A stretch of DNA of 64,000 nt, from positions 9,052,001-9,116,000 of the forward strand of contig NC_135037.1 in NCBI RefSeq assembly GCF_051020975.1, in the 5' to 3' direction. The position numbers and the translations under genes are program-made. How positions within the stretch are numbered: the first letter of the stretch is position 1; each line of letters begins with the position of its first letter. Below the pieces are notes generated by a model. That model ran no database searches. It worked only from the letters and a program-made list of their open reading frames with translations, and had not been told where the DNA came from. Positions 53,601 through 64,000 of this stretch are shown here, piece after piece. The stretch is from Osmia lignaria lignaria. Its lineage: Eukaryota; Arthropoda; Insecta; Hymenoptera; Megachilidae.

Positions 53601-54892
53601 CCCGTTGTAATAATAATGACAATAACAGGGCAGTAACACCCGTAGCTGTAAGTGACGACCAATCCCGTGACACTGTAACAATAACCCCAGGTAGAGTTAG
53701 GAGCTTCGTTAGGTATTACGAGATTCGACGCGAGGCGACCACCACCGACAAAGATTCTAAAGATAGAGATAAATTAGATAGAGATAAGGTTGCCGGACAG
53801 CGGTCGGTCGTCAGCATCTGTAGAGGTCTGGAGGCGAAATCCAAGTCCTCCGACGCGAAGGACACCCTTCGGGCATCGCTAATGGAGAAGAATCCGGAAT
53901 CGATCGGTTGCCCCGTGTACGTGGATCGCTTAACCGACGAGAAGTCTAACGTCGAGGAATTGAAAGACGATTCAAGGACCGGTTCGTCGCGAGAGCCTTG
54001 CGGCGATTCGTACGCGCAGTCCGGTAAGAAGAAGAGAAAGAAGTCGGTGAAATTTCAAGGTGGATTCACGGTGATCGCTGCGAAAAGTCCTGACAAAGAT
54101 CGCTCCTCCGGGAGTCGGGATACGAGAACTGGAAGGAAAAGGGCTCCCGACAGGCCGACGCTGAAAGGAGCCGTTTTCAGTGGGAAAGTGGATCGCCAAG
54201 ATGCCGAGAAATTGGTGGACGATGACTCGCGAATCGAGAAACGAGACGTTGCTGCTCAGGTTAGTAATTAGGTTAATTGGATGAATAGGATGACGCGTTA
54301 GGAAATTTTGAAAACGTGTTTTTCTATAACAATATTTGTAGGTAGGGTATTTTAATTACTTTTCTTAATGATTTTTATTGATTTTTTGTACATATACTTT
54401 GAGGGTACAAGTAGGGGCGAAATATGTAAAAGTATATTTTTAAATAATTTCTCGTTTATAATTTATTTATTTCTGAGACGTTGCTGCTCAGGTTAGTAAT
54501 TGGGTTAATTTAATGAATAGGATGACACGTTAGGAAATTTTGAACACGTGTTTATCTATAGCAATATTTGTAGGTAGGGTATTTTAATTACTTTTCTTGA
54601 TGATTTTTATTGATTTTTTGTACATATACTTTGAGAGTACAAGTAGGGGCGAAATATGTAAAAGTATATTTTTAAATAATTTCTCGTTTATAATTTATTT
54701 ATTTCTAACTTTTTAGTTGTATTAGACCCACCGTTTGAAATAATTATTTATAATAGATGAAGTGAAATAATCGTTTGCTTCGTTTTTCCCCCGCAGATAC
54801 AAGCCGCAGCAGAATGCAAGGAATGTTCAGGTATTAATCGCTTCGTTCCAAAACCAGAAACCCCACGCCTCGTATTTTATTGTACTGTATAG
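50666..54892 (+). CDS. Large disordered acidic protein with SH3-type motifs, 2 coding exons
   Basis: I do not recognise the family. The ATG at 50666 follows an in-frame TGA at about 50648. Exon 1 (50666-54259) encodes 1198 residues and ends CAG|GTTAGT in phase 0. The candidate exon 2 (54797-54892, acceptor CCCCCGCAG) adds 31 residues starting IQAAAECKECSG to a TAG, giving 1229. Features: APPVPPRR (18-25) and a hexaproline run (60-65), both SH3/profilin-type ligands; a central acidic region with a tandem duplication of about 40 residues (about 478-555); a Ser-rich stretch; a polybasic cluster KKKRKKSVKF near 1121-1130. Without splicing the frame ends 12 nt past the donor at 54269-54271. Exon 2 could instead be a 34-nt internal exon (54797-54830, weak donor GTATTA) leading beyond. 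TTGTTTCAG at about 50691-50699 could be an acceptor for an alternative 5' exon. A cytoskeletal or membrane adaptor role is only a guess from the proline motifs. Confidence 0.78.
54243..54706. repeat. 233-bp tandem duplication spanning the exon 1 splice donor
   Basis: Copy 1 (54243-54475) begins with the last 17 coding bases of exon 1 (GAGACGTTGCTGCTCAG) plus the donor GTTAGT and intron. Copy 2 (54476-54706) repeats all of it with about 10 substitutions and a small deletion, including an intact CAG|GTTAGT donor. The low divergence indicates a fairly recent event. It occupies nearly all of the intron up to the exon 2 acceptor. Confidence 0.92.
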
Positions 54893-57807
54893 TTAAATTG
54901 TAGTTTCTATAAGTCGTCGTGGTCGTCGTCGTTCCCCTCGAATCTCACTGTAAAATCTTCCCGCGACATTTTTATTACGTCCCAGCTGTATCATTGTTTC
55001 TCAAACGTTCTATTCTTTTTTTAGGGTCTTAACCGAAGAACAGATTTTGCAATATTTCATCTTTGTATCTAACAAATTATATATTTCTCTGTTTTATTTA
55101 CAGGAAAATTTAATTATGATAATATAGCAAATAATAATAATTATTTTTTTAAATTTCATTTTGAGAAAAATAGTAGATTTGCCAAACGCTGTAATTCTTT
55201 ATTTAGCAAACAAAATAGTCCAAATTGTGTTGAGAGAAGAATTTTGTATTTAACTACACCATTTGTCCAATGCACATTTCCTGTAACGTTCATGGTTAAA
55301 TGGTAACAAGCAGATGTTCCCTTTTCCCAAGAGGATTTAGAGTTATCGCGGGTTCACTGGGCAAACAAATTTTTCGGTCAACTGCATTAGTTGTCTTTGG
55401 TCTGGATTTATTTAATTCGGCTCGGTTAGAGGTAAGCACGTTTCCACGGTGCTTGTCCTTGCAATTTCTTGCATCATTTTGTTCCACTTACTTTACGTGT
55501 TTTCGGCTAATGCGGCTTTCCTAGATTTATTACACCCTCCAGGAAGAGGAACAAAAACCCTGCGTTCTGTGGCTTTGTTCGAATCCCTGTTTCTTGTGTG
55601 ACGTAATGACCTGTCGCGACAATTTTGTAAAATACCATTGATTGAAGTAGATCTAAAAATTAATAGGAGAAATTATGAACTTTAAATGAAAATTCTTATC
55701 TTCATTATCTATGATTTAATTTTAGTGTTATTTGTTGAGTTTGTTTAGTATAATTGATTTTAAATAGTATTATTATTGAGTTAGTAATTTCAGATAGCTA
55801 ATTGAAAAATAAAAAATGTATTTTTAGATTGAATTGATTAGTCATGATTTTTTGCAAAAATTACTTTAATTATAATCATTTGCATGGTGATTCAATTACT
55901 TCAGGTATGAAAATTAGACTTAATTAGATGCAATTAAACAATCTATTTCTTTTTTTTTTTTGGTAAAGAGTTAATTGAAAAAGGAATAGTAAATAATGAA
56001 AAATAAAATATAAAAAAATAATTATAGATAATTAATTAGTTTTTGTAGGGTGATAATTTAATTGTTAGTAGAAGAATGTGCAGTGGTAGTGATATTTAAA
56101 TTAAGAAAATAGGACAGCAATCGTAAGAAATGAAGCGTTCTATATAAAAAAGAGAAAATGGAAATCTGTTCTTTCGTTAAGCTCAATTTGCACGGTTAGC
56201 TTCCGTTCTCCGATCGCCTTAGTCGTCTATGTTAAACGAAACGGCAAACAGCTTTTAGCTCTGTTATTGTCGCAACCTACCTTGCGCATCCTTTCTATAG
56301 GAGAACGTTGTTTTTTCGCAGATAAAATATCGTAACGCAGATTTCGCGCGCGTATTAACCCCATTGTTCTGCGTGTATCGTGTAATCTTAATGTAAAGGT
56401 GGAAGTAATTTTACGTGGTAGAGTAGAACATGGAAATACTATACTTGTTGCGCTGTTTTCGTTGCGTATACGCGTTCAGCTGTTCGATTTAAATACACGT
56501 TAGTATTTCAGTGTCGTAAAAAGTGCTATCATTTCGGTGCTCACGAGTCATTTATGTGTATGTACCGTGCGAGGAGCATAACAGTCATTAGAGTGAAAAT
56601 GTGACATAGTGAAACTTCGAATTAATTTTTAAATTTCAAGCTTCCAATTTACCAATTTATATTGTTGCTATAAGAGTTACTTTTGTTTGAATTATCCGAG
56701 TACATGGAATTCGCACTGCGATCACCGGTGATCTCCTATGGCATTCAACGTTTTAATTAAGGAATCCTAATTGAAGAGTACAAATTAACCCTTTGAGGTC
56801 TTCTGTCTGCATTCAATCGCCACATCAGGGTGATTTTTGGAATATTTTTTATATTTCAGTTATGCTCTATAGGAATATAAAAAATATTTTAAAGATCTTT
56901 TAAACAAATAATTAAGCCCATAATTAGCTAGGTTCAGTGCTGCATAAACATGATAGTTTGTGTTTTTCCATTTAAAATTTTTAGTTAACCATTAATTAAT
57001 CAAAGGAAAAATTATTTAAATAATTCTAAGGTATTTCACTGGTTATTCTATTTATTATTAATTTTGAAATTGCAATTAATATCTGACAATTTAAATAAAA
57101 ATAAAGTGACGAATAATTACGTGGTCATCAAGGTGTTAAATCAGCCTTTGTTTCAAAATATCTTAATTGAATTTATTGTAATTAACAACCACCCATTTTG
57201 CATTAAGAATATTAATAAATATTTTACCATAAAAATTTCTATGAAATATTAAACTTTACATTGACGTCCCATAAGTACCATTTTGTGGTACTTTTATGTT
57301 ATCAAGTTATGTCAAATATTTTACGTTTTTCAAGTTAATCATTTGATATGCAACAACCCAAAAAATTCACTGTTACGCGACATGCAAACAGGAAATGGTG
57401 ATAAATGGCACGTGCACACGAATCGAAATGGCAGTATTTTTGGCAAAGAGCACAACGACACGCACGAAAGGTGATACACACACCCACACATACACATATA
57501 GACAAGAATTTTTTGTTCGAAAACGTGCAATTATTTGATCGAATGAGATTAACGCAACGTGATTATACAAACGTTTTATTCGCCTCTCTGTTGACTTATT
57601 GTAAGTATGATAATTTATCGTTCGTGCGAGTGGATTACTTTATACGATGTAGAAGACGATTAATGATAACAAAGTGAGTAAAGTGTCGTTGATACAATAG
57701 GAACACATAAATGGAATGCTTTTTAAGACTTACAATACTATTATTATTAGAGAGGGTGAAGATTATAGTGGTATAAGTCAATTTTTTAAATATTTTATTT
57801 ATCAGAA

Positions 57808-57900
57808 GCCTATTGGGTTAATTGTAACCCAAACTTGCAAAATATATAGGTCAATTCATATATTAACAAAATAACATCTAAAATAATAATTTGAAGCTTA
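57808..57900. repeat. Partial copy of the 23006 element
   Basis: GGGTTAATTGTAACCCAAAC and the following bases align with the left half of the element at 23006, with moderate divergence. Confidence 0.45.
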
Positions 57901-58830
57901 TCCTTAGAAAACAGTAATAAATAAAATCTAAAATTAAAATTAAATCGTTGCTATTTTAGAGATCCAACATTCAAGAGTTAATAAATCTGTGGAATTCAAG
58001 ATTGAAATAATAAAAATTGGTTGTGGTATAATTAGGAAATATTTAAAAAAATAATATGCAGTTCTATTTTAAAAAAAGGGATATTTTTTATGAAATGCAA
58101 TCGTGATATTTATTAGTTATTCCACTACAATTTTTTATTTTTTAAAATGAATACGAAGATGACTTACCCTATTATAACTTTTACCCTTTCATGTATATTC
58201 AGTCGAATCCGTTTGTATTCGTGCAAAACCTGGATGTAGAATAAAAGTAAAAAAATAATGAATCGATTTCCTTGCGAATGTATTTGATTTCTTTGAAGTA
58301 GTTCAGTATCTCGAGGAAGTTTGTATATACGTGAATTTCGATTATTTTATGCTTGGATTTCATTTAAGGTACCAGCTATGTAAATATGGATTGCACGAAG
58401 AAGAATAACATCTTGAAATAAGGAAAAATGTCAGATGTCAGTACCGAAGGAAGGTGATATTGTTTGAATTCTAAATATTGAAGTATCTGTTATTTTTATG
58501 CAAATTTTATGAAAATAATGAGTTTATTGTTTGAACAGCAATCATTGATATAATAAATAAAACACCAGTGAATATTACAATTCAACTAAAAAGAAGGTTT
58601 TTTATTCTTAAAATTATCTATTATTGATTTAGTTTCCTTTTGTATTACATTTGTGATTGTTAATATAATAAAATATACACCACGTATGTTTCTCGTAATA
58701 ATATTTATGAAATTAACAATCTCAGGAAGTTAACGTGACCTGAGAAGATTTAAAATTGAATAAAATAATCCAATTTAGCATCTCGATTTGAATTACGTGT
58801 AAACAAATAATATTTTCCAATTTTTAATCT

Positions 58831-58975
58831 TAATCCTTGGATGGCAGAGCTTGGGTCAATCGTGACCTAGATTTATAAAACGTGTGCAATAGTATATTGA
58901 TTAAAATTGGATTTTAATTTTCAAACGAAGGTATTCATATATTGAAAAAATAATATTCAAAGCAACAGTTTAATA
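58831..58975. repeat. Left-half copy of the 23006 element
   Basis: TTAATCCTTGGATGGCAGAG, then TGGGTCAATCGTGACC, aligns with the left end of the element at 23006, and homology continues for about 140 bp. It preserves the terminus better than 23006 does. Confidence 0.55.
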
Positions 58976-61360
58976 CGTTTATACAGAAATATTTAATATT
59001 TTTTAAATAATTTATTTACTTTCTTTGAGCATCTGCGGTTTGCTCGAAGACAAATGGAAACGACTGTTGCATATATTTAGAGACATATATATGCATATGT
59101 ACTTATACAAGATGAATGTGAGTATTATTACGCGATAATGATTCTGTAAAACGCAACGCAATTAATTTCCCAAACCCCGTTCGTTGTGCGACCTTTTATA
59201 ACATTAATTTACGTGGATAGCTAGCGTAAAGCCTGTAATTTTCAAGATTCATCGTGTTTCGGTGTGTTACGCTTGAAAACATGGTCTGAGAAAGCAATAA
59301 AACGCGGTACAGTGGATTCTTTTCGTTTGAATGCAGTTTTCAAGAATTCTCTGGATTTTGAACACGGAGGTAGATATTTTTCGAATTTTAATAATTTTAA
59401 AGATATACTTAGATATTAAATTTAGGTATTATCACATATAACCAATTTCTCAAAGGGAAGAAATATTTAAACAAATATTATAACAATGTTATAAGAAGGC
59501 CTAATTGAAAAATGAAGCGTTTTTTTACCCTTAATAATTTTTATTAAAGTCAATGTATTTAGGTAATTTGAAATATTAAGTTAGTTTCATGTGCAATCAT
59601 TTATTCTATTACTTTCAGTTTCTAGAAATATTTATTCTGTGTAATCTTTATTAAATAATTTGTATATAGATGGAAGGCTTTTATCGATTCTGTAAGAATT
59701 TTTAAATTTTAGAATATTTTTACAGATTTATTGGAAAGTTAGAACATGAATTAATATTTTATTATGTGACATTAATTAAAGTTTAGCAATTAATAGGTGC
59801 TTTAAATGTGTACTTAATATTAAAATCTTTGGATCTGTAGTTGTTTAAACTTGTTAAAAAAATATGTATTAATAATATTAATTCATTCTATAAATGATTA
59901 TTATTGACTATTTAATTAGAACAAATTTTATCGTTGATTTCAAATATTTAGTATTAGTAATACAACCTGAATTTAAACTTAAGAAAAGAAGTCGTGAAAA
60001 AGTGAAGAAATAGATCTGAGAAAATTTGTCAAAAGAAACTTGCGAAAAGGATCCATTGTAGAATTTTTCAACGCTTGGAAACGAGCTAGTTTCTCCCGGA
60101 GGAGGAGAGAATCGCGAATAAAAGTTTAGAGGAATTAACTTTCGTAATACGTTTTTAGACAAAGACGAATATCTTACTACTGTTTTATAACATTTAGAGA
60201 AATTCTAGTATTGTACGAGATGAAAAATGTATACAGGAATAATGCCTGATCACACGCGATAGAGTCATTTGCTGTTGAGGGATAGTTGACGTTTTCTGTT
60301 TATTTCGAAACAGATTGTTTTCCCGCAGTACACTGTACGTTTATATTTCCGCTAAATAAATTATTATTTTCTGTGCTATAAAGTGTCTCGCGTTTCATTC
60401 GAACACCTGTCGTTTGATTTAAAAAATGTAGGTATAGATATCTCCTTTTTCGAAGAATTGAATATTTTTCCCCACTATATTAATGAATAATTTAATTACA
60501 AATTCCTATGATTGCAGTACCTTGAAATATGTTTATTATATTGCATTGGAATTAGCTGTATTCAAAGTATAATTGAAACAGAAATTCCTTTATAAATTGA
60601 ATTGAAATAAAATAAAATTTAAAGTTAGAAATAAAGTAAATGTTAATTAGAAATTTAAACAGAGGAATTTTTAATAAATAAAATGAAATTCTGTTGAGAA
60701 TTGAATAGAAATGATTGCAATTGTACTTCTGCTGCATTGTTTATGAAGTATAATAAAATTATAATAATTGTATATGATTTTGCAATTTGTACGTTTACGA
60801 TGCAACAGAGGCATAGAGTTATCTGATTCCAGTAACATAAAATATGTATTTCTCGTTAGATTTAGACAAGTTAACAAACAGTTTTCGTTTGCAAAAATTC
60901 ACGAGACCTTCCTTCAGCTGTTGTTTTCTTCAGAGGCGCGCTTTCTTGTTGCACAATCGCTGGAGATGAGTAACGTAGTGATTTATATAAGAGGTGGCAA
61001 TTTTTGGCAATTACGTGTTCTTACGTTGACTCAGATTTTGCATAAATGTTGCGTAAATGGAGCGTCTATTAACAGTCCTTCCTATCGATTAATGACAGCT
61101 CACGCGTATAATTCTCCCTAAATTTAGGTGGCAAGTTGGGTCGTTTGATTCCGACGACACGATCTAATTAACTTCGTCATCGCTGAATTGAATTATTTCA
61201 AACGTTGCCTTCAAATTATCATCGTATCGAATAGTCACGAACAAGTATCAATTGCACTCTATGATTTTAAATTATGTAATTTTTCATAACATTGCGTCCA
61301 TTAATTATGTAATCCCGTATGGAACATAGAGCTTTTTTATTATTTATTAGAATAGTATTA

Positions 61361-61390
61361 CTATTATTATTATTTATTTATTTATTTATA
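61361..61390. repeat. ATT/ATTT simple repeat
   Basis: Consecutive ATT then ATTT units; a short microsatellite. Confidence 0.75.
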
Positions 61391-62611
61391 ATGGTTGCAT
61401 GAACAGCAAGGTCATTAGCGACCACGATGTATAGTTGTCATTGTTACCTAACGATTTGTCTAAATTATTGCTGCAACCTCATTAGTGCAGCACCATAATT
61501 AGTATAAGATGTATATCTCACTCTAATTGCAATGGCTATACCAAACTGGAGTCTTCCCATTTTACACTTAATTTTGAAATTTTTTGAAAATTATTTATTT
61601 TAAATTTATACTATTTTGAATTTTTTATTTGAAAGGATAAAAATTTGCTCAGATTTGCCGGTTTACCTCTATAGATAAGTGAAGTGCATAGATGCACTTG
61701 CATCGTACCCTCTGATCAAAAGTAAACAAATTTTCCATAGACTATTGATCCAAAGGGACTACGCTTTATCTTAGGCAAACAATGTCGTGTAGCTCTAATG
61801 CAGGAGCACCTGAAGAGATCTTCATCTCCTAGTCAAATTTCGCGTTATGTATGTATATACAGTTGGAAACTTCTAAAGAAACTTTCGATGGAACTTTGCA
61901 TCAAGCTTTCAGCCACTCGAGTAGAATTCTTGTTGTTAACTATGTTAATGCTTCAAATGGCATAGAGATCAAGGATTTCAGAAGAAAATCACGAAATTTC
62001 TGTGAAGTTGCCAGAAACAAGTCCAATGAAGATTATTTCAAATTATGATTCTTAATATTGAGCTATGATTTAACAAAATATCTTTCACAGAAACTTTTAT
62101 TATTTAAAGGCACATAATTGTATCAAATATTTTGTTAAATACTACCCTTCATTAGTGAGAAACAATCTATATACATATATTACACAATTATTAAACAAAT
62201 TATTACATATCAGCTATTACTTTTCTTCCATAAGTAAATCATTAAAAAATCATCAGATTTTGGTAATTACCTTCAAAAATTATATGCCAATTTTGTCATT
62301 TAAAAAAATTGTTAAAATTTCTGAAATCTTCCAAAAGTATCATTAACTTCTACCACTTATTATTTCTAACGACTCCAAATTAAGATTCCATTATGTTTCT
62401 CGAAACACAGGTCGAAGAGGAGATGGTATAGGATCAAACTGGCGTGCATACCTGTAGGATGGCAGCATGTGGGATCATGGTAGCAAATGATATTCGTGAC
62501 ACATCCCACGTGCCGGAATTCCTGTATCCTAGCCATCGGATCCCGCGGGATTTATTTTAAGATCGGTATGACGCCACCGTGGGTTTACAGTGAGGCCGGT
62601 GCCGCCACGCA

Positions 62612-62648
62612 GCCGCGTCGAGTCGCGTCGCGTCGCGTCGCGGCGCGG
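62612..62648. repeat. GCGTC pentamer run in promoter
   Basis: Repeated GCGTC units, about five in near-tandem, lie directly upstream of the predicted initiator. CpG density here is the highest in the window. Confidence 0.65.
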
Positions 62649-62652
62649 TCTC

Positions 62653-62684
62653 AGTGAATCCGTGGCTGGCTCGTATGCGAGTCA
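62653..62684 (+). promoter_or_regulatory. Inr + DPE core promoter
   Basis: An arthropod-consensus initiator TCAGT has its A (+1) at 62653. A downstream promoter element AGTCA starts exactly at +28 (62680), matching the RGWYV consensus, where spacing is strict in insects. No TATA box is needed in this class. The CpG-rich flanks support a real promoter. Confidence 0.55.
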
Positions 62685-62786
62685 CGCGATCGACGATGGT
62701 GCACGCCGATAGCGATCGATCGATCGATCAGACGGTTCGTACGCGGAAAGAGTCGCGATCCGTGTTTACGTAACCGGATTCCAGAG
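62653..62786 (+). other. Noncoding first exon of a gene leaving the window
   Basis: From the predicted start site to the strong donor CCAGAG|GTGAGT (62786/62787). The only ATG-initiated frames inside are short and end before the donor, so it is likely 5' UTR. It contains five tandem GATC units at 62713-62729. The partner exon is not identifiable before 64000. It could also be an alternative first exon of the 50.7 kb gene if that gene continues downstream. Confidence 0.5.
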
Positions 62787-64000
62787 GTGAGTTCGATCGC
62801 CGATTCGATCGATCTTTCGATTCCTTCTCGCTGTTTCTGCTCTTTCGTCACGTTCATCTGAATATGGTTGGCTGTTCGTCAACGATCGATCAGTTGCTCG
62901 CTTCAATCATTGATACGATAGAAATATGGAAATTGAATGATTTCATAATAGCTACGGTTTTATTGGAAATGTTTAGGTGAAAATGTTTTTAGGTGTGGAA
63001 GGTGGTCGTTGAACAAAAATTTAAAATAAATCATTTTCAGGAAGATGCACAGGTAGCATTAATTCAAAATCTAAGATTGTTGATTTGTGGCACCTTAAAT
63101 CAGATTTCTATAAAATATAACTCTTTCAAATTTAAGAGTATAATTATTCTTAGAAAACTAAAAATCTCACCTGGATTGTCTATATTAATAATGAATATAT
63201 TAAACAAAATATATTATTCTAAACATTGAATTTTCATCGTAGAATCTTGAGTTCAACGAAACCAGGTCAACGAAATTTAGGTCACAATATCATTTATTAT
63301 ATCAGTTCCTCTTAATCTAATTCAATATCCTTATTCCACATAAAAATGAAGAACTATCAAAATTTTGTACATTTCTTCTATTTCATCCACTGATACAATA
63401 AAGTATATTGAATAGACATGTTCATTTCTCAGTTTTTCGTTTCATCCGGCCAACTGACTATATCTTCGAAGATATTTTGAGATCTGTGGGTATAGTTGCT
63501 GGCGGGACGTCGATGCCGGAAACCAGGACACCTTTCAGCTTACAATTAGTGTTTCGTGATCGAATTCGTCGAAGGGTGCCTCTTGGAATTGTACCTTAAA
63601 CCCATCTTTCCTTTCGTTTATTGATCTTGTTCGAGATCAGGCTTACGTTGTTCCTTTCGTAATTCCGATGAATTGGAAACGAAGCTTGTTTCCTGGAACG
63701 AGTGCACTGTGCTTTGTTATGGGGGTAGATATCTACCATCGAACATCTTCAGAAATTTATTCCAAAAGAACCATTCGATCAATTCATCGGGGTCTTTTTT
63801 CATTAAAAAGAGGATATTTTGTAGATTATTTATAAAAATTATCGAGGTTGTATATAACCAAGTGTAGCTGATAAATTAATTTCTATTCAGGGGTTGCAAG
63901 GTAAAGTAATCACATTGCTTGTATGGTTTAGATTTTTATAGTGATCTGATTTGAAAATGGATGCAATTTTAATTACATAAAGACTGATTTTTCAATTCTG
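62787..64000 (+). other. Start of intron, nothing else recognised
   Basis: AT-rich after 62900. The ORF at 63408-63599 has a somewhat coding-like, GC-richer composition but no recognisable domain and no clear splice pair, so I do not call it. Confidence 0.45.

Larger units (their letters stand above)
54893..62390. other. Noncoding stretch, 7.5 kb
   Basis: AT-rich throughout, with a moderately GC-richer patch at about 56160-56600. I find two partial repeats (57808-57900, 58831-58975) and an ATTT/ATT simple repeat at 61361-61390. ORFs such as 60768-61121 have no recognisable domain. It is either intergenic or, if exon 2 of the upstream gene is internal, an intron. Confidence 0.6.

Noticed and set aside
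63408..63599. 63-codon plus-strand ORF near the window end
   Set aside because: Composition is mildly coding-like but there is no domain, no clear acceptor-donor pair and no neighbour to join.
1..64000. CRISPR array, bacterial operon or viral gene
   Set aside because: There are no regularly spaced direct repeats of array type, no Shine-Dalgarno-led ORF series and no recognisable viral protein; the gene structure is eukaryotic throughout.

Overview
The window reads as insect nuclear DNA. It is AT-rich, with long introns, GT-AG spliced coding exons, Pol III tRNA genes inside introns, arthropod-type core promoters and many short inverted-repeat transposon remnants. A hymenopteran (bee, wasp or ant) is my best guess from composition and protein style, but this is inference. 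There are no operons and no CRISPR array.

Layout. 1-7.2 kb holds no gene I can support. At 7363-7548 a GC-biased 61-codon ORF encodes a small single-pass membrane protein with a PPxY motif; its exon has a splice donor 1 nt after the stop codon. From 13.68 to 49.22 kb on the + strand, 16 coding exons join with consistent phases into a 1593-residue KIND-FERM-PDZ scaffold of the PTPN13/FRMPD2 type. It has one PDZ domain and no phosphatase domain before its stop. Five antisense tRNA-Glu genes (three TTC, two CTC) lie in introns 1 and 6. From about 50.5 kb a second + strand gene has a TATA-like promoter, a 3.6 kb first coding exon for a disordered acidic protein with SH3-type proline motifs, and a short candidate terminal exon at 54797-54892. 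Its intron contains a 233-bp tandem duplication that copied the 5' splice site. From 54.9 to 62.4 kb I see no gene. Around 62.6-62.8 kb a CpG-rich promoter with matched Inr and DPE elements and a splice donor marks the first, noncoding exon of a + strand transcript that leaves the window.

Repeats. The introns carry at least six MITE-like or Tc1/mariner-like elements with terminal inverted repeats, one with a decayed transposase fragment, plus dispersed repeat pairs. The three tRNA genes of intron 6 are interleaved with a palindromic element and its relative.

How the genes relate. The KIND-FERM-PDZ protein is expected to be a cortical scaffold; its linker has SH3-ligand motifs and its C-terminus looks like a class II PDZ ligand. 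The 61-residue protein may be encoded on the leader of the same transcript, since joining its donor to the next known acceptor places the scaffold ATG 4 nt downstream of the small ORF's stop. That is a hypothesis. The most testable novelties are this possible dicistronic arrangement, the antisense tRNA-Glu cluster and the duplicated splice donor.
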